Below, piece after piece: positions 56,972 to 64,000 of a stretch of DNA of 64,000 nucleotides; position 1 is the first letter of the stretch; each line of letters starts with the position of its first letter. The stretch is from Gemella haemolysans (lineage in GTDB: Bacteria > Bacillota > Bacilli > Staphylococcales > Gemellaceae). The notes beneath the pieces were generated by a model. It was not told where the DNA came from. It worked only from the letters and a program-made list of their open reading frames with translations, and did no database searches. The position numbers were made by a program, and so were the translations under genes. The stretch covers positions 1 to 64,000 of the forward strand of contig NZ_JAQMFS010000094.1 of the NCBI RefSeq assembly GCF_028308085.1, written 5' to 3'.

Positions 56972-58183
56972 ATGAAAAATAATGCGAGATGGACTGTCTT
57001 ATTCGCCTCAATGGCAATTTTGTTATGTGCAGGATCACTATATTCTTTTAGTGTTTTTGCAAAACCTCTAAGTGTTTCAAAAGGATGGAGTATGCCAGAT
57101 GTTATGTTAGCATTTACTATTAATGCTGCTATCGCTCCTATCCCTACTATTCTTGGAGGTTTTATTACAGATAAAGGAAAAGCAAATATTTCTATAATTC
57201 TAGGAGGAATACTATTTGCTGTGGGATTTATTCTTACTGGATTTGCTACTACAAAAGGAATGCTATATTTTAGCTATGGAGTATTATCAGGTGTTGGACA
57301 AGCATTCGCCTATTCTGGATGTATAAGTAACGCTCTTAGATTCTTCCCAGATAAAAGAGGATTAGCTGCAGGTCTAATAACTGGTGCTATGGGTGGTGCT
57401 AGTGTTATTGCTGCCCCAATAGCTCATAGTCTTATAGCAAATTTTGGGGTTCATAGTGCATTTATTTACTTAGGAACAGCATACTTATTAATTATTATCG
57501 TTGCTCTATTCTTTATTAAAGTTGCTCCTGCAAATTATCAACCTGAAGGTTGGGTTCAACCTGTGGCTGAAATTAAGCAAGAAGCTGTTAATAAAAACTG
57601 GAAACAGATGCTAATGAGTTTATCATTTTACTTCATAATCTCAATGTTTGCTATCGGTGCATTCTCTGGTCTTATGGTAGCATCAAATGCATCAGTTATT
57701 AGTCAAACTATGTTTGGACTAACTGCTTCTGTTGCTGCAACATTTGTTAGTATATATGCATTATCAAACTGTTTAGGACGTATCGTCTGGGGAATAGTTT
57801 CGGATAAAATAGGTCATGAAAAAACTCTTATTGCTATCTACTCAGTAATCGCTATATCTTTATTAATTCTAGTTAATATAAGAACTACTCTTGGTCTTAC
57901 AGTCGGACTTGTTCTCCTTGGTTTATGTTTTGGAGGAACTATGGGAGTCTTCGCACCATTAGTAATGAAAACATTTGGTCCAATTAACCAAGGGGTAAAC
58001 TATGGAATTGTATTTATAGGATTCTCTACTGCTGCATTTTTTGCTCCAAAATACGCTGCAGGAATTGCAACAAAGCATAACGGTGACTTTACAGATGCAT
58101 TTTATGTAGCAATAGCTCTAGTTCTTGTTGGATTAGTGATTAGTGTGATATATTCTATTTTTTCAAAACGCAAAGCATTTTAA
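56972..58183 (+). CDS. OFA-family MFS transporter (oxalate/formate antiporter-like)
   Basis: 403 residues, 12 helices. N-terminal GSLYSFSVFAKPLS, then GVGQAFAYSGCISNALRFFPDKRGLAAGL, which is characteristic of the OFA group; C-terminal GMMGVFAPL-type stretch and a Lys/Arg-rich tail. OFA members carry oxalate, formate, lactate or other monocarboxylates; substrate not assignable. It lies beyond the met terminator, so is probably a separate unit. Confidence 0.88.
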   Translation: MKNNARWTVLFASMAILLCAGSLYSFSVFAKPLSVSKGWSMPDVMLAFTINAAIAPIPTILGGFITDKGKANISIILGGILFAVGFILTGFATTKGMLYFSYGVLSGVGQAFAYSGCISNALRFFPDKRGLAAGLITGAMGGASVIAAPIAHSLIANFGVHSAFIYLGTAYLLIIIVALFFIKVAPANYQPEGWVQPVAEIKQEAVNKNWKQMLMSLSFYFIISMFAIGAFSGLMVASNASVISQTMFGLTASVAATFVSIYALSNCLGRIVWGIVSDKIGHEKTLIAIYSVIAISLLILVNIRTTLGLTVGLVLLGLCFGGTMGVFAPLVMKTFGPINQGVNYGIVFIGFSTAAFFAPKYAAGIATKHNGDFTDAFYVAIALVLVGLVISVIYSIFSKRKAF

Positions 58184-58185
58184 CA

Positions 58186-58225
58186 AAAAGAAATCATCTC
58201 AAAAATTAATGAGATGATTTCTTTT
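58186..58225. terminator. Bidirectional terminator
   Basis: A perfect 16-bp stem (58186-58201 with 58210-58225) between the convergent OFA and LysM genes, with U/A runs on both sides. Confidence 0.92.
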
Positions 58226-58714
58226 TTATATTTTCGGTATTTGAATTTTTTGCCCAGCTGCAATATTATTATTACTAATATTATTAGCTTCTTTTATTTT
58301 TTCTACACCATTTTGAGCATTCGCTTCTCCATATGCTTTAGAGGCGATAACAAATAATGAATCACCTGATTTGATCACATAATCTTGACCTGCTACAGGA
58401 GTTGTACTTACTACACCTGAAGATTCACTCTTTTCAGTATTAGTATCAGTATTATTATTATTATTTGTTGACTCTTTTTTAGAAGTAGTTCCTTCTGTTA
58501 CTTTAGAATTACTAGCCTTAGGTATATTATTATTACTTTCAGCTTTAGTTTCTTCTGGAACTTTAGCCGTTTGTTGTTCTGTAGTTTGAACTACCTTATC
58601 TTTAGATTTTCCACCAAGTGAATTTCCTACGGTTGTTACCCCTACAAGAATAAGTGGTGCTAATATTATAAATAAAACAACTAGAACTGTATTCTTTATA
58701 GTATTATTTTTCAT
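58226..58714 (-). CDS. LysM-domain membrane-anchored protein
   Basis: 162 residues: N-terminal TM helix (about 9-28), a Ser/Thr/Asn/Lys-rich linker (33-105), and one C-terminal LysM (about 110-162; YVIKSGDSLFVIASKAYG, IAAGQKIQIPKI) that should bind peptidoglycan. No enzyme domain. It is 16 bp after a small DUF6501 gene. Function otherwise unknown. Confidence 0.88.
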   Translation of the reverse strand: MKNNTIKNTVLVVLFIILAPLILVGVTTVGNSLGGKSKDKVVQTTEQQTAKVPEETKAESNNNIPKASNSKVTEGTTSKKESTNNNNNTDTNTEKSESSGVVSTTPVAGQDYVIKSGDSLFVIASKAYGEANAQNGVEKIKEANNISNNNIAAGQKIQIPKI

Positions 58715-58730
58715 AATATTACCCCTTATA

Positions 58731-58907
58731 TTATTTTACTTCTTCGAAATAATCGTGGTAATAACCACCAACTTTACCGCTGTTATCTACTACAAATACA
58801 TATTCTTCTGTTTCATTTACTACTTCATATTCTTTTCCTACAGTAAGCATATTACTTACAGTAAATTTTTCAGCATCTGTATGTTTTACAATAACTTTTT
58901 TTGACAT
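58731..58907 (-). CDS. DUF6501-like small protein
   Basis: 58 residues, starting at ATG 58907 behind AGGAGGT. It contains VKHTDAEKFTVS, LTVGKEYEVVNETEEYVFVV and SGKVGGYYHDYFEEV, the pattern of a small conserved Bacilli family annotated as DUF6501 (recalled, not searched). Looks like a small beta-barrel. Co-directional with the LysM gene. Function unknown. Confidence 0.82.
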   Translation of the reverse strand: MSKKVIVKHTDAEKFTVSNMLTVGKEYEVVNETEEYVFVVDNSGKVGGYYHDYFEEVK

Positions 58908-58952
58908 TGTCCTACCTCCTTACTCTATCATTTTTATTTTATTACAATATAA

Positions 58953-60407
58953 CTATTTTTTCAATTGTTTTTTACCAGCTATTAATGAAACCATCATAAA
59001 TACCACAAGTGAGATTAATAATGATATCACAACAGGTTCAATAAATTTAATTACATAAACTGTTTTTATTAGTATATAACTAAGTAGACCTACTACTATC
59101 GAACTTAATGCTCCATATTTTTCAGCTTTTTTCCAGTATAATCCTAATAATATAGGCCATAAGAATGTCGCTTCTAATCCACCAAATGCAAATAGATTTA
59201 CATTAACTATTAGACTAGGTGGTCTCATACTTAATAACATTATAAGTAAAATTACTAAAATATTTACCCCATAAACAAATATAGGAACTTTTTTACCAGT
59301 AATTTTTTCTTTTATAGACTTGTTATTAAATAATAAATCCTTTATCAAGGCCGATGATATTAATAAGAATTGAGCATTTACTGTTGTTATTATAGCTGCC
59401 ATAGGTGCTGCAAGTACTAACGCAGCAAGATACCATGGAAGTACTTTTAATGTAATTATTGGGATTACTGAATCATAGTCTTTTATGTCTGGGAAAACTC
59501 CTCTAGCCATAACTCCAATTAGATGAACTCCAAACATTACGATAAATATTACTATTGATCCAACGATAATAGATTGTTTTAAACTTCTTTTATTCTTATA
59601 TAACATTGAATTGATAGCAATCTGCGGGATACCTATAACCCCAACTCCAACTAATACCCAAAACGAACTAACATAACTAGGTGTTAAACTTCCATTAGCT
59701 CCAAAAGGAGTTAATATCTTTTCATTAATATTAACCAAGTTCGCTGTAATCTGATCAATTCCTCCACCATAATTAATTACTGCAAATAGTAGAATTATTG
59801 TAGAAAATATCATTATTAAACCTTGAATCATATCGGTAATTAAAATATTCTTTAATCCACCGAATACTACACAAAATATAATAATTACTGAGATTAGAAC
59901 TATACCGGTTTTATATTCAATCCCCATAAATGCTGCTAATAATTTTGCTCCTCCAACCCATTGGGCACTCATCGCAGCAATTAGAAATACTATCATAGCT
60001 AAAGTAGAAATAAACGCAACTAATTTTGAATTATATCTATTTCTTAAATAATCGCTTATAGTTATCGCATTAATTTTTTGTGCAGCATTTTTAAATTTTT
60101 TCGCCAAGACTAATAGTACAAAATAGCCAGTTACAACTTGGATTACAGCTAGAAGAACCCAACCATAACCAAGTTTATACGCTACTCCTGGACCACCTAA
60201 AAACGTTGAAGCTGATCCGTATGTTGACATTAATGTTATCGCAAGTACTATTCCACTTACTTTTCTATCTGCTAAATAGTACTTTTCGAAAAAACCACCA
60301 TGTTGTTCTGCTTTACTCATACGGTTCATCATTAGCGGTAATAAAATTATCGCTAAAAATATTATTGCAAATAAAATTAGTATTTTGTAATCTAATGTAT
60401 TCGTCAT
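58953..60407 (-). CDS. panF: Sodium/pantothenate symporter
   Basis: 484-residue SSS-family transporter with 13 helices. The first periplasmic segment STYGSASTFLGGPGVAYKLGYGW and the core AMSAQWVGGAKLLAAFMGIEY are PanF-like. Pantothenate as substrate is supported by the tiny YhdT partner directly upstream, which overlaps it by one base. Supplies the CoA pathway that also needs coaD from the same gene array. Confidence 0.93.
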   Translation of the reverse strand: MTNTLDYKILILFAIIFLAIILLPLMMNRMSKAEQHGGFFEKYYLADRKVSGIVLAITLMSTYGSASTFLGGPGVAYKLGYGWVLLAVIQVVTGYFVLLVLAKKFKNAAQKINAITISDYLRNRYNSKLVAFISTLAMIVFLIAAMSAQWVGGAKLLAAFMGIEYKTGIVLISVIIIFCVVFGGLKNILITDMIQGLIMIFSTIILLFAVINYGGGIDQITANLVNINEKILTPFGANGSLTPSYVSSFWVLVGVGVIGIPQIAINSMLYKNKRSLKQSIIVGSIVIFIVMFGVHLIGVMARGVFPDIKDYDSVIPIITLKVLPWYLAALVLAAPMAAIITTVNAQFLLISSALIKDLLFNNKSIKEKITGKKVPIFVYGVNILVILLIMLLSMRPPSLIVNVNLFAFGGLEATFLWPILLGLYWKKAEKYGALSSIVVGLLSYILIKTVYVIKFIEPVVISLLISLVVFMMVSLIAGKKQLKK

Positions 60408-60652
60408 TATTTTTCCTCCTCTTTTATTTCATCATTAAGTAAAAGATTTGTACAAATAATAACTACTAGTATTATTAAAATACTTACTACTATCGAACTG
60501 TAAAAAAACCATTCTGGTAATCCTAAAATATACTTATAAGATTTCACATTGTTTACATCAAATCTGACATATGCGAAATAATACCATAGAGCAAAATGAA
60601 TTATTGCAATAATGATTGCAACTATACCCTCTTTATTTTTTAATCTATTCAT
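60407..60652 (-). CDS. yhdT: YhdT-family small membrane protein (PanF partner)
   Basis: 81 residues, two helices (about 9-27 and 48-70) with HFALWYYFAY and LGLPEWFFYSSIV, matching the DUF997/YhdT family that is usually found beside panF and annotated as its small subunit. Acidic Lys/Glu tail. Overlaps PAP2 by 8 bp and panF by 1 bp. Confidence 0.9.
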   Translation of the reverse strand: MNRLKNKEGIVAIIIAIIHFALWYYFAYVRFDVNNVKSYKYILGLPEWFFYSSIVVSILIILVVIICTNLLLNDEIKEEEK

Positions 60653-61259
60653 TTGTTTTTCCTAAAACCCTCATTATTAATTCATAAATATTTACATAAT
60701 AAACTTTCATAAAGTCTACTACTAAACTTCCAAGTAATAATCCTGCAATAACATCACTTAAAAAGTGTGCACCTAAAACCATTCTTGAAATTGGTATTGC
60801 AATTATTGCAAAAGTAGCAATTACTTTTAAAATTTCTTTTTTATTTATTACAAAGAGTAATGCTAAGAAAAATAATGCTACAAAAGTAGAATGTCCACTT
60901 GGGAAACTAAAACCATCATGGATCTCAGGAAGAGGTCTAACCCTTTGGATGCTATATTTTAATGCAGATAAGAAGAATCCACCTAATCCAGCACTAAAGA
61001 AAATAAACACAGCTTTTTTCAGTTCTTTTATCCATACTAGAAATACTGATAAAAGAACCATTATTAATAATAATAGTTTATCATTAAAAACTAATGAGAT
61101 TATTTTCGCTAATGTTGCCAATGATTTAACTTCAATTAAATCAGCGATAATTCTATCTATATCGTTATTCGGGAATTTAATTGCTACAAATGCTAAAAGA
61201 ATCAAAATCAGAAGTTTCAAGTAAAAAGTAATTTTTAATCTGTTCATACTATTTTTCAC
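60645..61259 (-). CDS. PAP2-family membrane phosphatase
   Basis: 204 residues, about six helices. The tripartite phosphatase motif is complete: KYSIQRVRPLP, PSGHSTF and SRMVLGAHFLSD. Likely dephosphorylates undecaprenyl diphosphate or another lipid phosphate on the outer face; undecaprenyl recycling would suit the murG neighbour. Substrate is inferred. It overlaps murG by 11 bp. Confidence 0.92.
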   Translation of the reverse strand: MKNSMNRLKITFYLKLLILILLAFVAIKFPNNDIDRIIADLIEVKSLATLAKIISLVFNDKLLLLIMVLLSVFLVWIKELKKAVFIFFSAGLGGFFLSALKYSIQRVRPLPEIHDGFSFPSGHSTFVALFFLALLFVINKKEILKVIATFAIIAIPISRMVLGAHFLSDVIAGLLLGSLVVDFMKVYYVNIYELIMRVLGKTNE

Positions 61260-62331
61260 CTCCTATTTTTTCAATTATTTTATTATAAAATTCACTTACG
61301 TCATTAATAACACGTTTTTCCTTTTTATACTCTTTCATTGAATTTTTATAATCATCAAGTTTATCATAAAAATCAAAGATTTGATCAACAGGTAAATTGG
61401 TAAAATCTTCTTCAGCAACAACTTTTGCGAAACCATTTTTTTCAAAGAATTTCGCATTTTCTATTTGATCTCCTCTACTCTGATTAGTTCCAAGTGGCAC
61501 TAAGATTGGAGGTAAATCTAAAGCTAAAAATTCATACAAGGCATTAGCTCCAGCTCTCGAAACTGCAAAATCTGTAATTTTCAGTACATCAAATAGTTCT
61601 TTAGCTAAAAATTCATATTGCTTATAACCTTCTTTTTCAACACTATCATTTAATAATCCTTTACCTACAAGGTGAACTATCTGATACTTTTTAGTAAGGT
61701 CATCAATATTATTCCAAATATAATCATTTAGAACTTTCGATCCTAATGATCCACCCATAACAAGCATCACAGGTTTTTCTGATGTAAATCCAGTTAGTTC
61801 ATAAGCTAGATTAGCATCACCAGTATAAATATCATCTCTTACAATAGCACCTATTAGGCTAGCCTTCCCTTTGGGTAAGAACTTTTGTGTATCTTCGAAT
61901 GTTGTAAATATATGATTACAGAACTTTATGTTTATTTTGTTTGCAAGTCCTGGAGTAAGATCCGACTCATGTAATACGACTGGGATTTTAAGTAATCTAG
62001 CTGCAATACAAACTGGAACACTCACAAATCCACCTTTTGAAAATACAAAATTTGGTTTCTCTTTTTTTAAAACTAATAAAGAATCTACTATTCCTTTTAG
62101 TACTTTAAATGGATCAATAAAATTCTCCCATGAAAAATATCTTCGTAACTTTCCTGAACTTATTTTATAATACTTTACCTCTGGAATTTTACCAATCATC
62201 TCATTTTCTATACCAGTTTTGCTACCGATATACGAGATTTCATATCCATTTTTTTTGAATTCTGGAATTAAGGCAACATTAACAGATACATGACCTGCTG
62301 AACCCCCTCCAGTAAACAGGATTTTTTTCAC
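61249..62331 (-). CDS. murG: UDP-GlcNAc:lipid I GlcNAc-transferase
   Basis: 360-residue GT-B enzyme making lipid II at the inner membrane face. GGGSAGHVSVNVAL at the N-terminus, LHESDLTPGLANK, VMGGSLGSKVLN and the UDP-GlcNAc site SRAGANALYEFLALDLPPILVPL. Normal length for staphylococcal/streptococcal MurG. Its place behind coaD, away from a dcw cluster, is noteworthy but not unique. Confidence 0.97.
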   Translation of the reverse strand: MKKILFTGGGSAGHVSVNVALIPEFKKNGYEISYIGSKTGIENEMIGKIPEVKYYKISSGKLRRYFSWENFIDPFKVLKGIVDSLLVLKKEKPNFVFSKGGFVSVPVCIAARLLKIPVVLHESDLTPGLANKINIKFCNHIFTTFEDTQKFLPKGKASLIGAIVRDDIYTGDANLAYELTGFTSEKPVMLVMGGSLGSKVLNDYIWNNIDDLTKKYQIVHLVGKGLLNDSVEKEGYKQYEFLAKELFDVLKITDFAVSRAGANALYEFLALDLPPILVPLGTNQSRGDQIENAKFFEKNGFAKVVAEEDFTNLPVDQIFDFYDKLDDYKNSMKEYKKEKRVINDVSEFYNKIIEKIGGEK

Positions 62332-62333
62332 CT

Positions 62334-63381
<1,048 letters not shown>

Positions 63382-63431
63382 GTTTCCTCACAATAAATAT
63401 ATAATATATTACTTATTAATGATTTCTTTAA

Positions 63432-63467
63432 AATAAGGGAGAATATGGCTTTCGCCTCCCCCTTATT
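63432..63467 (-). terminator. Probable intrinsic terminator after ylbG
   Basis: AATAAGGGAG (63432-63441) pairs with CTCCCCCTTATT (63456-63467) with a small bulge, just past the ylbG stop codon. The tail TTTAAAG is only moderately U-rich. Confidence 0.65.
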
Positions 63468-63473
63468 ATAATA

Positions 63474-63740
63474 TTATTGTTTTGTTTGTAAATTACTATC
63501 TAAATGCTCAAAACATAAATGTAAATTTGACATTTCTGATAATTCTACTTTTTTTACGAATTTCTTCTTCTTAAGGTCTGCTACAATACTTTCTATTCTA
63601 GTTTCATCCACATAAATGCATGCATACCTACCTCTTTTAGAATAAGAAATAAAGTTCCCATATTTTTCTAATTTATTTAAGTCTTTAAAACTTTTAAAAT
63701 AGACATAGATTCCACGTCTTTCTTTTTCAAATAACTCCAT
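63474..63740 (-). CDS. ylbG: YlbG family protein (DUF2129)
   Basis: 88 residues. RRGIYVYFKSFKDLNKLEKYG, YSKRGRYACIYVD and KKKFVKKVELS match the YlbG family found upstream of rsmD (ylbH) and coaD in Bacillus. Small cytoplasmic alpha/beta protein of unknown function. It starts 9 bp after pnp ends. Confidence 0.93.
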   Translation of the reverse strand: MELFEKERRGIYVYFKSFKDLNKLEKYGNFISYSKRGRYACIYVDETRIESIVADLKKKKFVKKVELSEMSNLHLCFEHLDSNLQTKQ

Positions 63741-63749
63741 AAGTTTCTC

Positions 63750-64000
63750 CTAGAAATGAGCTGCTGCGTCTACGCGACCTTTCTCATCAATTTTAATTAC
63801 TTTAACTTTAAGAGTGTCTCCAACTTTTACAACATCTTCAACTTTATTTACTCTTTCTTCAGCTAATTTAGAAATATGTACTAAAGCATCTACTCCTGGG
63901 AATAATTCAACGAATGCACCAAATTTTTCAATACGTTTAACTTCAGCAAGATAGATTTCACCAACTTCTGCTTCACGTGTGATGTTTTCGATAATTTCGA
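63750..64000 (-). CDS. pnp: Polyribonucleotide nucleotidyltransferase, C-terminal S1 part (5' end outside window)
   Basis: 83 C-terminal residues: [20 protein letters not shown], then [20 protein letters not shown] and [19 protein letters not shown], an S1 RNA-binding domain of the PNPase type. PNPase degrades RNA 3'-5' by phosphorolysis. The protein stops 6 residues after GRV, a short tail for the family. Another S1 protein is possible but less likely given the preceding EITRE-like sequence. Confidence 0.88.
   Translation of the reverse strand, partial: EIIENITREAEVGEIYLAEVKRIEKFGAFVELFPGVDALVHISKLAEERVNKVEDVVKVGDTLKVKVIKIDEKGRVDAAAHF

Noticed and set aside
63474-64000. Prophage or integrative element at the right end
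   Set aside because: All genes there are housekeeping with conserved order; no integrase, att-like repeat or composition shift was seen.

Overview
This is about 64 kb of a strongly AT-rich, low-GC Gram-positive (Firmicutes) chromosome. The gene content points to Gemella or a close relative. The order rel-dtd-lytH and ylaN-ftsW is Staphylococcus-like. The RexB-type AddB without Fe-S cysteines, the YSIRK-type surface protein and the dlt operon are streptococcal or Gemella-like. The genus is an inference from gene content, not from a marker gene. No rRNA, tRNA, CRISPR array or intact insertion sequence was seen.

Layout. 1-2502: 3'-truncated gene for a YSIRK cell-surface lipase. 2.9-5.4 kb: queA-tgt-yajC (queuosine, Sec accessory). 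5.5-9.5 kb: crr and an operon of a rhomboid/TPR protein, yqgQ, ylaN and ftsW. 9.7-12.5 kb: lysS and ftsY. 12.8-17.8 kb: an amino-acid permease, an orphan membrane protein with an attenuator-like leader, an SGNH hydrolase, a CDF metal exporter and a HAD phosphatase. 17.9-23.9 kb: two MarR-controlled units (LLM oxidoreductase; heterodimeric ABC exporter). 24-28.1 kb: rel-dtd and a LytH-like protein that has lost its catalytic residues. 28.4-32.3 kb: lysine permease under a lysine riboswitch, and class III FBPase. 32.5-35.3 kb: an ATP-grasp enzyme with two esterases. 35.5-39.7 kb: dltABCD with dltX at the 3' end instead of the 5' end. 40-48 kb: sbcD-sbcC-addB. 48-49.4 kb: an accessory spot with an orphan ORF and a secreted protein/small membrane protein pair. 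49.8-52.6 kb: uppS-cdsA-rseP. 52.8-58.2 kb: T-box-controlled metNIQ, an aminotransferase and an OFA transporter. 58.2-64 kb: pnp-ylbG-rsmD-coaD-murG-PAP2-yhdT-panF, then two small genes.

Together the genes are heavily weighted to the cell envelope: peptidoglycan and undecaprenyl phosphate (ftsW, murG, uppS, PAP2), teichoic-acid D-alanylation (dlt), phospholipid (cdsA) and surface or secreted proteins. Promoters with near-consensus boxes at 17-18 bp spacing and intrinsic terminators are readable for many units, so transcription units can be drawn with some confidence.

Most notable observations: (1) the LytH-like amidase and the rhomboid/TPR protein, which resemble the two halves of the S. aureus LytH-ActH cell-wall complex, both appear catalytically dead; (2) dltX has moved to the end of the dlt operon; (3) an ATP-grasp ligase is clustered with two esterases; (4) a secreted protein is tightly paired with a small membrane protein; (5) an orphan membrane-protein gene has a four-segment attenuator-like leader; (6) a dispersed repeat of about 175 bp occurs twice.
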